A stretch of 64,000 nt of DNA from Larsenimonas salina (lineage in GTDB: Bacteria; Pseudomonadota; Gammaproteobacteria; Pseudomonadales; Halomonadaceae), in assembly GCF_023736155.1 (NCBI RefSeq), contig NZ_JAMLJJ010000002.1, forward strand, positions 1-64,000, in the 5' to 3' direction. Both the position numbers and the translations under genes were made by a program. The first letter of the stretch is position 1. Every line of letters starts with the position of its first letter. The notes beneath the pieces were generated by a model, which was given only the letters and a program-made list of their open reading frames with translations, did not search any database and had not been told where the DNA came from. Positions 44,658 through 55,753 of this stretch are shown in pieces.

Positions 44658-45319
44658 GTGAGGCAGAACGACAAACATCGCCAGCGGCAGAGGCTACGGT
44701 CACAACGAGCGATAAAGTGAAGGAATATCGCCACGCACTCACATCAGATGAGGCTTATACGCTGCGCCTGTGGTGGCAGCGATTGACACTCGACCCTCCT
44801 GCGCTCAAAAAAATCACCGGGAAGCCGGCTTTTCCACGCGGCGTACGCGCCGCGCTGCGCCGCTGCGACACTATCGAGTCGGTCATGTTGACCGAAGCGT
44901 TTCGCCATCTCTGGCAGGCGCTCGAATCGAAGGCCTGGCAGAAGACACCGCCCAAAACTTCCCGCGATCAGCGCATCAAGACATGGGCCGCCATTGCTGC
45001 CGTCGCGAGCGAACTGCGCGCCGAGACCTTCGACGCCCCGTTGGGTAAACGGCTGGGCGAGAAACGCCCAAATACCGGCGATACCCCGCGCATGAGCGAT
45101 CTGCGCTTTCAGCAGTTGCTCGACTGCCATACGCCTGAAGAACTGATGCGCCGCTTTCGCCGGGCGCTCAAGCTGGCTGATAACACAGGCGTCAGCATTG
45201 TTCATCTGGCCGACATGGTCGCGCTCTGGGCGCGCGAGCAGCGAGGTCAGTACCGCGCCGAGGCCACCCAGCGTTTCGCCTTCGTCATGAGCGATGCCTA
45301 CTTTCAGGCGCGCGCTTAA
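44654..45319 (+). CDS. casB: Cascade small subunit Cse2 (CasB)
   Basis: 221-residue helical protein, two copies of which line the Cascade belly and stabilise the R-loop. Typical features are WWQRLTLDPPALKKITGKPAFPRGVRAALRRC (conserved in part) and the C-terminal DMVALW. It overlaps cas8e by ATGA. A longer N-terminus than E. coli CasB (first about 30 residues, Ser/Thr/Ala-rich) is the main difference. Confidence 0.93.
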   Translation: MSEAERQTSPAAEATVTTSDKVKEYRHALTSDEAYTLRLWWQRLTLDPPALKKITGKPAFPRGVRAALRRCDTIESVMLTEAFRHLWQALESKAWQKTPPKTSRDQRIKTWAAIAAVASELRAETFDAPLGKRLGEKRPNTGDTPRMSDLRFQQLLDCHTPEELMRRFRRALKLADNTGVSIVHLADMVALWAREQRGQYRAEATQRFAFVMSDAYFQARA

Positions 45320-45406
45320 ACCGGGCGCGAGCGACTGAGCGGTCACGACCACTTATCCATACCCACTTTTTGGCACTCGGCACATTTTTTATTCAGGGAA
45401 CCTATC

Positions 45407-46501
45407 ATGAGCCACTTTATCCAGCTCCATCTGTTGACCTCCTACCCGCCCTCCAACCTCAACCGCGACGACCTGGGCCGTCCCAAAACGGCTTTCATGG
45501 GCGGCGCGCGGCGGCTGCGCGTCTCCTCGCAAAGCCTCAAGCGCAACTGGCGCACCTCTGATCTATTTGAATCAGCGGTCGAGGGCCACAAGGGCACGCG
45601 GACCAAGCGTTTGGGCAAGCAGGTGTTTGACCGCATGAAAGATGCTGGCGCTGATCCGAAAGTCGCCGGCAACAGCGCCGAGAAGATCGCTGGCGTTTTC
45701 GGCAAGCTGCGCAAGGTCGATAAAGGCGAAAAGCACGAATACGAAATCGAGCAGCTGGTGCATGTCGGCCCGGATGAGCTGACCGCGCTGGAAACACTCG
45801 CCGATAACTTGGGCGCCGAGAACCGCGAACCGACAGATGACGAGCTCAATGGCCTGCTCGCCCAGCGTCCCACCGCCGTCGATGTGGCGCTGTTCGGGCG
45901 GATGCTCGCCGCGGCACCGAGCTACAACGTCGAAGCCGCCTGCCAGGTGGCGCACGCCATCACCGTCCACGCCGCCGAGGTCGAGGACGACTACTTCACC
46001 GCCGTCGATGACCTCAATACGGGCGATGAAGACCGTGGGGCGGCGCATATCGGTGAGGCCGGATTCGCCGCCGGACTTTTCTACCTCTACATCTGCATCG
46101 ACCGTGATTTGCTGGTGGCAAATTTAAAGGGCAATTCAGAGCTTGCTGACCGTGCCATTGGCGCGCTGGTGGAATCCGCCGTAAAAATCTCTCCCAAGGG
46201 CAAGCAGAACAGCTTCGGTTCCCGCGCCCAGGCAAGCTACGTGCTGGCAGAAAAGGGCGACCAGCAGCCGCGTTCGCTGTCGGCCTCTTTCCTGCAGCCG
46301 GTCAACGGCGATGAGCAGGGCGTTGCGGCCATCCGCAAGCTGGAAACTCAGGCTCAGGCGTTCGATGACGCCTACGGTGCGGGGGCGGACCGTCGCTTTA
46401 TTCTCTCGGCAACGCCGGAGTACGATACGCCATTTCTCAAAGGCGACATTCAGCGCGGTAACCTCGAGGCGCTGTTGACCTTCCTCAAGGGCGACGACTA
46501 A
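45407..46501 (+). CDS. casC: Cascade backbone subunit Cas7e (CasC/Cse4)
   Basis: 364-residue RRM-fold protein; six copies bind the crRNA spacer. The start MSHFIQLHLLTSYPPSNLNRDDLGRPKTA (first residues quoted by type only) and GGARRLRVSSQSLKRNWR are diagnostic, as is SASFLQPV near the C-terminus. An 87-bp gap separates it from cse2, the only real gap inside the operon. AGGGAA lies 8 nt before ATG. Confidence 0.95.
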   Translation: MSHFIQLHLLTSYPPSNLNRDDLGRPKTAFMGGARRLRVSSQSLKRNWRTSDLFESAVEGHKGTRTKRLGKQVFDRMKDAGADPKVAGNSAEKIAGVFGKLRKVDKGEKHEYEIEQLVHVGPDELTALETLADNLGAENREPTDDELNGLLAQRPTAVDVALFGRMLAAAPSYNVEAACQVAHAITVHAAEVEDDYFTAVDDLNTGDEDRGAAHIGEAGFAAGLFYLYICIDRDLLVANLKGNSELADRAIGALVESAVKISPKGKQNSFGSRAQASYVLAEKGDQQPRSLSASFLQPVNGDEQGVAAIRKLETQAQAFDDAYGAGADRRFILSATPEYDTPFLKGDIQRGNLEALLTFLKGDD

Positions 46502-46512
46502 GCGGAGGCGAT

Positions 46513-47295
46513 ATGCCACACCATCTGGTTTTTCGCCTCTATGCGCCCATGGCAAGCTGGGGTGAGGCGGCGGTCGGCGAGACGCGGCCAACGGCCACCT
46601 ACCCAAGCCGAAGCGCCATTGTCGGGTTGATAGGGGCGGCGCTCGGGATCAAGCGCGACGACGAGAACGGCCAACGCCAGCTGCGCGAAAGCCTGCAGGT
46701 GGCAGTCAAACAGCGCTCGCCCGGGCTGTTGCTGCGCGACTATCACACCGTACAGGTGCCGCCAACGCAGTCAAAAGTGACCCATCGCACCCGCCGTGAG
46801 GAGCTGTCGGTGCCCAAGGAAGCGCTCAATACCATTCTGTCGTCGCGCGACTACCGCTGCGACGGCCTGTGGAGCGTGGCACTGCGGCTGACCACGCACA
46901 CCGCCTGGACGCTCGATGACCTCAAGGGGGCGCTGGAAAGGCCCCGCTTTGTGCTTTACCTCGGCCGCAAGGCGTGCCCCGTGGCCGCCCCCTTGTTGCC
47001 TACGCTGGTCGAGGCCGATACCTGGCGCCAGGCGCTGGATCACCGCTTTGAAAGCGCGCTGGATCCGGAGCGTAATTGGTTTGCGCTGGCGGGCAACGAG
47101 AAAAAGGACAAGGACGTACTGCGTCTGCCAGACCAGGTGCTCTACGCCTGGGAAGGTGATGCCGATGCGCTCGATGGCAGCGAGACAGTCAGCGAATCCA
47201 GCGAGGTGTGGGACGAGCCGCTGAACCGCCGTCGCTGGCAGTTTGGGCCACGTCTTGAGCATCGGCGCACCGTGAACGTGGAGGGAGAACGCTAA
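46513..47295 (+). CDS. casD: Cascade subunit Cas5e (CasD)
   Basis: 260-residue protein that holds the 5' handle of the crRNA. HHLVFRLYAPMASWGEAAVGE and TYPSRSAIVGLIGAALGI are the Cas5e signatures. GGAGG stands before ATG 46513. Its stop overlaps the cas6e start by one base. Confidence 0.94.
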   Translation: MPHHLVFRLYAPMASWGEAAVGETRPTATYPSRSAIVGLIGAALGIKRDDENGQRQLRESLQVAVKQRSPGLLLRDYHTVQVPPTQSKVTHRTRREELSVPKEALNTILSSRDYRCDGLWSVALRLTTHTAWTLDDLKGALERPRFVLYLGRKACPVAAPLLPTLVEADTWRQALDHRFESALDPERNWFALAGNEKKDKDVLRLPDQVLYAWEGDADALDGSETVSESSEVWDEPLNRRRWQFGPRLEHRRTVNVEGER

Positions 47296-47993
47296 TGTAT
47301 CTGTCGAGTGTCAGGCTGGATCTCAATGCCCTCAGCCGAGCCGAGCTGTTCGACGTGCTGGACGGAGGCGCCTATACCGCTCACCAGTTGCTCTGGCGGT
47401 TGTTTCCCGATGTGCCTGAAGGCGAGCGGCCGTTCATCTTTCGCCAGGAAATGGAAGAAGACGCCAACGGCAAAAGCGCCGGGCTGCCCCGGTTCTACGT
47501 TGGATCAAGCCGTCCTCCTGAAGCTGTCGACGGCTTCGAGGTGCAATGCAAGCCATTTTCCCCACAGCTTGCCCGTGGTGAACGGTTGGCCTTTCGCCTG
47601 CGCGCCAATCCGACCGTTGCCAAGCCGGCGGGCGAGGGGCGCCGCTCTCACCGTGCTGATGTGTTGATGGACGCGCGCTACCCCTTTCTCAAAGGAGAAC
47701 GCACGAGCCAGGCCTGCGTCGAGGCGATGGACACTGCGGCGCGTGATTGGCTCGCCAGGCGCGCTGAAAACCTTGGCTTTACGTTGCCGGCTACGCCGGA
47801 AGTGGGGGCTTACCGCCAGCACACACTGAGCAAGAAGGAAGGCGGCCAGCCCATCCGCTACTCCAGCGTCGATTACGAAGGCTTGCTGGAAGTGACCGAC
47901 CCCGCGCTGCTCAATGAAACGCTGCGAGACGGCATTGGCCGTGCCAAGGCGTTTGGCTGTGGACTCTTGTTGCTGCGCCGCGTACCGGAGTGA
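47295..47993 (+). CDS. casE: crRNA endoribonuclease Cas6e (CasE/Cse3)
   Basis: 232-residue enzyme that cuts pre-crRNA at the 3' base of the repeat hairpin. The conserved catalytic-type His lies in AHQLLWRLFPD (about residue 27), and the C-terminal Gly-rich loop is GRAKAFGCGLLLLRRV. It must accept both hairpin versions found in the array (see the array entry). Confidence 0.94.
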   Translation: MYLSSVRLDLNALSRAELFDVLDGGAYTAHQLLWRLFPDVPEGERPFIFRQEMEEDANGKSAGLPRFYVGSSRPPEAVDGFEVQCKPFSPQLARGERLAFRLRANPTVAKPAGEGRRSHRADVLMDARYPFLKGERTSQACVEAMDTAARDWLARRAENLGFTLPATPEVGAYRQHTLSKKEGGQPIRYSSVDYEGLLEVTDPALLNETLRDGIGRAKAFGCGLLLLRRVPE

Positions 47994-47996
47994 CCC

Positions 47997-49325
<1,329 letters not shown>

Positions 49326-52300
49326 CCGTTCCCCGCAGGCGCGGGGATGAACCGCGAGATCCACACCGAAGTGGTTGAATATGACCCCGTTCCCCGCAGG
49401 CGCGGGGATGAACCGTCGGAGCAGGGCAAACGAGGCCCAATGCAACGCCGTTCCCCGCAGGCGCGGGGATGAACCGTCCCAGTGTTTTATCTGGCTGGCT
49501 TGTTCCTGCCCGTTCCCCGCAGGCGCGGGGATGAACCGGCCTACGCTGAGCTTATGGGTGTCAGCTCTGCCCGTTCCCCGCAGGCGCGGGGATGAACCGG
49601 TTGACGAACTCGCCATTGATGTAAGCGTCAACCGTTCCCCGCAGGCGCGGGGATGAACCGGAGGTAAAGCGCGGGCCGGGTGATGAATCCGACCGTTCCC
49701 CGCAGGCGCGGGGATGAACCGGAATAAATAATGAATGATTTGATGATTGATATCCGTTCCCCGCAGGCGCGGGGATGAACCGTGGTTGAATATGACCGGG
49801 TATATGCCGACCTTCCGTTCCCCGCAGGCGCGGGGATGAACCGGTCACTAAAAGCTACAAACGCGCCATGGAAGTCCGTTCCCCGCAGGCGCGGGGATGA
49901 ACCGGTAACCATAGCCGGTCAAACGACATTGCCATGCCGTTCCCCGCAGGCGCGGGGATGAACCGACACTTTAGGCACTGAATGCAGTGGTGGGTTGCCG
50001 TTCCCCGCAGGCGCGGGGATGAACCGGTCCGGCATTGATTGTGAAAGGGCGGATAAGGCCGTTCCCCGCAGGCGCGGGGATGAACCGAGAATTATTAAAC
50101 TCACGCCCTATATGTTTTGCCGTTCCCCGCAGGCGCGGGGATGAACCGGATGGTGAGTCCCAGTTCCAGGTGCTGGCAAACCGTTCCCCGCAGGCGCGGG
50201 GATGAACCGTTTTCCTGCGCCAGATGAAAACCCTCGGGGTCCCGTTCCCCGCAGGCGCGGGGATGAACCGCCCCCGCCTGTCATTGGCGACGCTTCTTCC
50301 GACCGTTCCCCGCAGGCGCGGGGATGAACCGCAAAGGAGCGTGCCCCAAATGCGACAAAACCACCGTTCCCCGCAGGCGCGGGGATGAACCGTTTAATCG
50401 GTCTATCGCTCTCCACTTTCGCCCCCGTTCCCCGCAGGCGCGGGGATGAACCGCACAGAACAACGCAGGACATCATTGCAATCGCCCGTTCCCCGCAGGC
50501 GCGGGGATGAACCGTGTACCTATGATCGCAACCTGAGCAGGCAGGTCCGTTCCCCGCAGGCGCGGGGATGAACCGCATTAGCCGCTACGCTACGCTCATC
50601 ACACAACCCGTTCCCCGCAGGCGCGGGGATGAACCGGCGCGCGTGTGGGACGAAGATCGAGTGAGCGACCGTTCCCCGCAGGCGCGGGGATGAACCGCAG
50701 TGATGAAGGCGCTCGACTCAGGCGTGCGCCCGTTCCCCGCAGGCGCGGGGATGAACCGCACCTAACTCTGCTCGAGGAGAGCCCGGAAATCCGTTCCCCG
50801 CAGGCGCGGGGATGAACCGGTTTCACTTCCACTCACGGCATGGATTACGCGCCGTTCCCCGCAGGCGCGGGGATGAACCGCTCGGGGCGCGGGTCGTTTA
50901 CGTCGATGAATCCCGTTCCCCGCAGGCGCGGGGATGAACCGGGCGCCGGCACCAAAGTAGGCCGTGGCCGCATCCGTTCCCCGCAGGCGCGGGGATGAAC
51001 CGATGATCAGACCATCGCCACCGATGCGTCGTATCCGTTCCCCGCAGGCGCGGGGATGAACCGAAATAGAATGGTGTCTGCCTCTTGCTCAATGGCCGTT
51101 CCCCGCAGGCGCGGGGATGAACCGCTGTAGCAACACGCCGCCATCTCAGGGTTATGCCCGTTCCCCGCAGGCGCGGGGATGAACCGCAGTCAATCAGGAA
51201 TCGCTGGGGCAAGAGCTACCGTTCCCCGCAGGCGCGGGGATGAACCGTGGGCCGAGTTCGAAGAAGGGCTTGGCGATCGCCGTTCCCCGCAGGCGCGGGG
51301 ATGAACCGAGCGCATCGGGACTCGCTGCGCGGGTTGATAGCCGTTCCCCGCAGGCGCGGGGATGAACCGTCTGGATCATCTTCGCGCAGTAGCTGGGCGT
51401 CCCGTTCCCCGCAGGCGCGGGGATGAACCGATCGATCACATCGAGCGAGGTGAGCCATGACGCCGTTCCCCGCAGGCGCGGGGATGAACCGCCATCGGCG
51501 GCTCTAACGAGATTCAGGCCCATCCGTTCCCCGCAGGCGCGGGGATGAACCGCATGGGTGACCGCTCTCTGATCGAGTTTATTGCCGTTCCCCGCAGGCG
51601 CGGGGATGAACCGGACGCTTCGATATGTTTATGCCCATCATCTATCCGTTCCCCGCAGGCGCGGGGATGAACCGCCGCCGCCGAGGGGCAACAGTGGGTG
51701 GTGGATCCGTTCCCCGCAGGCGCGGGGATGAACCGTCTTTTTCAGATGCCTTTATTTGTTTCGCGATCCGTTCCCCGCAGGCGCGGGGATGAACCGATGA
51801 CAACGGCGTTATCTCCGAGTCTTTCGGACCGTTCCCCGCAGGCGCGGGGATGAACCGAGGTCGATAAATTTGGTGGTGGCATAGTTTGCCCGTTCCCCGC
51901 AGGCGCGGGGATGAACCGTTATCGGGAATAGCGATGCCGGTACGGTCGAGCCGTTCCCCGCAGGCGCGGGGATGAACCGCCGGGCGTTAAACGCTGATTG
52001 CACTTCAAGAGCCGTTCCCCGCAGGCGCGGGGATGAACCGTGAGCACCGAATCAATCATCGCGGCCGTGGCCCCGTTCCCCGCAGGCGCGGGGATGAACC
52101 GGCCGGATGGTTTCGGGAGGATAGGAGAGGATGCCGTTCCCCGCAGGCGCGGGGATGAACCGCCAGCCAGTGCCGGATGAGGTGATTATGGCTGCCGTTC
52201 CCCGCAGGCGCGGGGATGAACCGCGAGCAGATCAGGATGGTCGACGGCCTCGCGTCCGTTCCCCGCAGGCGCGGGGATGAACCGTCGTATCATCGGCTAC

Positions 52301-53382
52301 CGGGCACCATGATGACCCGTTCCCCGCAGGCGCGGGGATGAACCATTGGCCTGCTTGCCGAACAGGGCAGAGCCAGCCCGTTCCCCGCAGGCGCGGGGAT
52401 GAACCGCCAAGCAGTGCTCCAAAGTTTCCCCGCTCCAGCCGTTCCCCGCAGGCGCGGGGATGAACCGTTGACCTCGTTGTAGGTTTTGCCGAACTCGCCC
52501 CGTTCCCCGCAGGCGCGGGGATGAACCGTGCGCGGATACAGCCAGGAGTATGTCGGATCACCGTTCCCCACGCCCGTGGGGATGAACCGCACCCAACTAC
52601 GCCGTATCAAGGGTCTGGATGCCGTTCCCCACGCCCGTGGGGATGAACCGCCACCGATGGCGGCATGGTGCTTAGGGTCGGACCGTTCCCCACGCCCGTG
52701 GGGATGAACCGTGGGGCGTGGTGTTGGCCCGTATTGACGGTATCCGTTCCCCACGCCCGTGGGGATGAACCGGTCGACCGTCCAAAGCTGGTCGGCGACG
52801 CCGTCCGTTCCCCACGCCCGTGGGGATGAACCGCATGGCAAAAGTAGGGATTCGTTTGAAAATTGACCGTTCCCCACGCCCGTGGGGATGAACCGGCCAG
52901 ATTAGCGGCCTTGTGGACGGCCTGAAACCGTTCCCCACGCCCGTGGGGATGAACCGTGAATTAGCTGAGCGTTCATGGAGCGATGCTCCCGTTCCCCACG
53001 CCCGTGGGGATGAACCCTCGACCTCGCCATCCAACATGATGAAGCCGCTCCGTTCCCCACGCCCGTGGGGATGAACCGACAGAACACTGGTTCCGGGTCA
53101 GAGAGGGCGCCCGTTCCCCACGCCCGTGGGGATGAACCGGTTTCCGACCAAGGGCCGGGCTCGATTATTTGCCGTTCCCCACGCCCGTGGGGATGAACCG
53201 CAGCTTGAAAGCCGGCCTGAGTATCACGATCGCCGTTCCCCACGCCCGTGGGGATGAACCGTCATGAACGCCGGCGCTGTCACAGAGCTCGAGCCGTTCC
53301 CCACGCCCATGGGGATGAACCGGCGGCCAGCGATGGGCTGATCCTGCGCGTATTCCGTTCCCCACCAGCGCGGGGCTTACCG
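49326..53382 (+). CRISPR. Type I-E CRISPR array, 67 repeats and 66 spacers
   Basis: 29-bp repeats and 32-bp spacers (three spacers of 33), counted by hand. Repeats 1-53 (49326-52528) share a stem CCCCGC-AGGC-GCGGGG. Repeats 54-66 (52561-53322) have CCCCAC-GCCC-GTGGGG, differing by a compensated base pair and loop. The terminal repeat (53355-53382) is degenerate and 28 nt. All begin CCGTT and nearly all end ATGAACCG. Leader and cas2 lie at the left, so spacer 1 is newest and the distal block oldest. Repeat 50 ends in A and repeat 61 in C instead of G; repeat 66 has one stem change. Spacers 1 and 8 overlap by 15 bases. The minus-strand ORFs across it are translated repeats, not genes. Confidence 0.97.
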
Positions 53383-53428
53383 TTTAAGTCCATCGCTGAC
53401 ACCGTCACGTCATCCGGGATCACTATGC

Positions 53429-53499
53429 TGTTATCGCGATATCAAACCAAGGTCGTGTATCCACCACAGCCGCGTTCTGTACGATGTTATCGCTAACAT
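53429..53499. promoter_or_regulatory. Two GntR (LacI-type) operators before the idonate operon
   Basis: ATGTTATCGCTAACAT (53484-53499) fits the E. coli GntR/IdnR operator pattern ATGTTACC-GGTAACAT. A second near-palindrome, TGTTATCGCGATATCA (53429-53444), has one mismatch. Centres are 55 bp apart, about five helical turns, which would suit a DNA loop. The regulator gene is not in the window. Confidence 0.65.
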
Positions 53500-53531
53500 A
53501 ACTGAGCAACACCGATCGCGGGAGCACAACA

Positions 53532-54911
53532 ATGGATGGATGGACTCAAACGATGTCGGCAGGGCCGCTGCTTGGGATCGCCGCAGGCGCCGTTGCGCTA
53601 CTGCTGGTCATGGTCATCAAGTTCAGGGTTCATGCGTTTTTGACGCTGATTCTGGTCAGTCTTCTGACCGCATTTGTGACCGGTATTCCGGCAGAGGCCA
53701 TCGTCCCGACCATGGTGGGCAGCTTCGGCAAGACGCTCGGCGCCGTGGCGCTGTTGGTCGGTCTTGGCGCGATGCTCGGCAAGCTGGTCGAGAATTCGGG
53801 CGGCGCGCGGGTGCTGGCCGACAAGATGATCGAGCTGTTCGGCGAGAAGCGGGCGCCGCTGGCACTCGGTGTTGCCTCGCTCCTGATGGGCTTCCCGATC
53901 TTCTTCGACGCAGGCCTCATCGTGATGCTGCCGGTGATCTTCGCCGTTGCCCGTCGTCTCGGTGGCCCGGTGCTTTTGTACGCCATTCCGGCCGCGGCGG
54001 CGTTTTCCGTCATGCACGTGTTCGTGCCCCCGCACCCGGGCCCGGTCACGGCGTCCGAGCTTTATAACGCCAATCTCGGACTGTTGCTTCTGGTCGGTCT
54101 GATCCTTGCGATTCCGATGTGGTGGGTGTCCGGTTACATGTGGGGTAAGGTCACCGCCAAGCAGCATCCGTTCACCATGACCGATTCGCTGTTCGGCAAG
54201 GTCGACGACGACAGCATTTCCAATCCGCCATCTGTTGGTACCGTCATCGGCATGCTGCTGCTGCCGCTGGCACTGATCTTCATGAACACCGGCCTCGATT
54301 TCATGCGCTCGCTCGGCATGGTCGACAGCGACCAGGGCTGGTATCAGCTGCTGTCCGCCCTTGGCAGCACCCCGATCGCGCTTTTGATCTCGACGCTGGT
54401 CGCGATGCTGGTACTCGGTCGCAGCCGCGGCATGGACGGCAACGCGCTCGAGAAAACCCTTGATTCCTCACTCGGTCCGATCTGTTCGGTCGTACTGATC
54501 ACCGGCGCCGGCGGCATGTTCGGTGGCGTTCTGCGCGCCTCGGGCATCGGTGATGCGCTGTCCAACTCGCTGAGCGATCTCGGCCTTCCGGTCATCGTGG
54601 CGGCCTATCTGGTCGCGGTCATCATGCGTCTGGCCCAGGGCTCGGCAACGGTTGCGCTGGTGACGGCGGCGGGGCTCATGGCGCCGGCGGTCGCGGCGGG
54701 TGACTACTCCTCCATCGATGTGGTCGCGATCACCATCGCAACCGCCGCGGGCTCCGTCTTTGCCGGTCACGTCAACGATTCCGGGTTCTGGCTGGTCGGC
54801 CGGCTGTTCGGGATGGACGTCAAGACCACCCTCAAGACGTGGACGGTTCAGCAGGCGCTCGAGTCAGTGGTCGGCTTCCTGCTCGCCTACGCCGTTTACG
54901 CCGTTTTTTAA
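53532..54911 (+). CDS. Gluconate/idonate:H+ symporter (GntP family)
   Basis: 459-residue inner-membrane permease with about 12-14 hydrophobic segments. Family motifs are SFGKTLGAVALLVGLGAMLGKL, VPPHPGPVTASE and the ending HVNDSGFWLVGRLFGMD. It is paralogous to the permease at 18247. Being first in an operon with idnO and idnD, it most likely imports L-idonate, 5-ketogluconate or gluconate, as E. coli IdnT does. It starts 32 bp after the proximal GntR-like operator. Confidence 0.88.
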   Translation: MDGWTQTMSAGPLLGIAAGAVALLLVMVIKFRVHAFLTLILVSLLTAFVTGIPAEAIVPTMVGSFGKTLGAVALLVGLGAMLGKLVENSGGARVLADKMIELFGEKRAPLALGVASLLMGFPIFFDAGLIVMLPVIFAVARRLGGPVLLYAIPAAAAFSVMHVFVPPHPGPVTASELYNANLGLLLLVGLILAIPMWWVSGYMWGKVTAKQHPFTMTDSLFGKVDDDSISNPPSVGTVIGMLLLPLALIFMNTGLDFMRSLGMVDSDQGWYQLLSALGSTPIALLISTLVAMLVLGRSRGMDGNALEKTLDSSLGPICSVVLITGAGGMFGGVLRASGIGDALSNSLSDLGLPVIVAAYLVAVIMRLAQGSATVALVTAAGLMAPAVAAGDYSSIDVVAITIATAAGSVFAGHVNDSGFWLVGRLFGMDVKTTLKTWTVQQALESVVGFLLAYAVYAVF

Positions 54912-54923
54912 GAGAGAGACCTC

Positions 54924-55700
54924 ATGACAGGCAGTACTTCCTTGTTTGATCTCGAGGGCCGTCTGGCCCTCGTGACTGGTTCTTCCCGAGGGCTCGGCAA
55001 CGCTCTGGCGCGTGGTCTTGCCCGTCACGGCGTCCGTGTGATTCTGCACGGCCGCGATCAGGCCCAGCTTGAGGGCGAGGCGCAGGCGATTTCTGAAGAA
55101 ACCGGCGTCGAGGTGCACACCACCTCGTTTGACGTGACGGATGCCGAAAGCGTTCGTACCGCGCTCGACGATCTGCTCGAGCGCGTCGGCGTGCCGGACA
55201 TTCTGGTCAATAACGCAGGCCTTCAGCGCCGCGCCCCGTTCAATGAGTACGAGCCCTCGGACTGGGATACGGTGGTGGCCTCGAACCTCTCGAGCGTGTT
55301 CTACGTTTCCCGCGTGCTGACGCCTGCGATGAGCGAGCGCGGCTCGGGCAAGGTCGTCAATCTGGGCTCGGTGCAATCGAAGCTTGCGCGTCAGACCATC
55401 GCGCCCTATTCCGCCTCCAAGGGCGGTGTCGCGATGCTGACCCAGGGCATGGCGGCCGATCTGGCGCGCTTCAATATTCAGGTCAACTGCATCTCGCCGG
55501 GGTATTTCAAGACCGACATGAACACGGCGCTGTGGCAGGACCCGGCCTTCAATGACTGGGTCGAGGCACGCACGCCCGCTCAGCGCTGGGGCAGCCTCGA
55601 TGAGCTTCTGGGCACGCTGATCTATCTCTGCTCGGACGCCTCCACCTTTGTGTCAGGCCAGAACATCTTCGTCGATGGCGGCATGACCTCGGTGGTCTAA
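54924..55700 (+). CDS. idnO: Gluconate 5-dehydrogenase (short-chain dehydrogenase)
   Basis: 258-residue SDR enzyme that interconverts 5-ketogluconate and D-gluconate with NADP(H). Cofactor motif TGSSRGLG (about 18-25), NNAG (about 92-95), catalytic Ser in LGSVQS and YSASKGG (Tyr/Lys about 156-160), and the C-terminal NIFVDGGMTSV. It is 12 bp after the permease with AGAGAGA as ribosome-binding site. The alternative 2-deoxygluconate 3-dehydrogenase (KduD) is similar; the idonate context favours idnO. Confidence 0.87.
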   Translation: MTGSTSLFDLEGRLALVTGSSRGLGNALARGLARHGVRVILHGRDQAQLEGEAQAISEETGVEVHTTSFDVTDAESVRTALDDLLERVGVPDILVNNAGLQRRAPFNEYEPSDWDTVVASNLSSVFYVSRVLTPAMSERGSGKVVNLGSVQSKLARQTIAPYSASKGGVAMLTQGMAADLARFNIQVNCISPGYFKTDMNTALWQDPAFNDWVEARTPAQRWGSLDELLGTLIYLCSDASTFVSGQNIFVDGGMTSVV

Positions 55701-55753
55701 AAGGGCCGCCCCTTGATGGTTTTTACGTATATTGCCCAGAACGGAGCGCAACG

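Noticed and set aside
49603-52499. Shared 10-nt word between spacers 5 and 52 as a second overlapping pair
   Set aside because: With 66 spacers a few 10-nt matches are expected by chance, unlike the 15-nt overlap of spacers 1 and 8.
49326-53382. Two separate CRISPR arrays abutting each other
   Set aside because: The 61-bp period runs straight across the repeat-type switch at 52561 with no leader-like sequence, so it is treated as one array.
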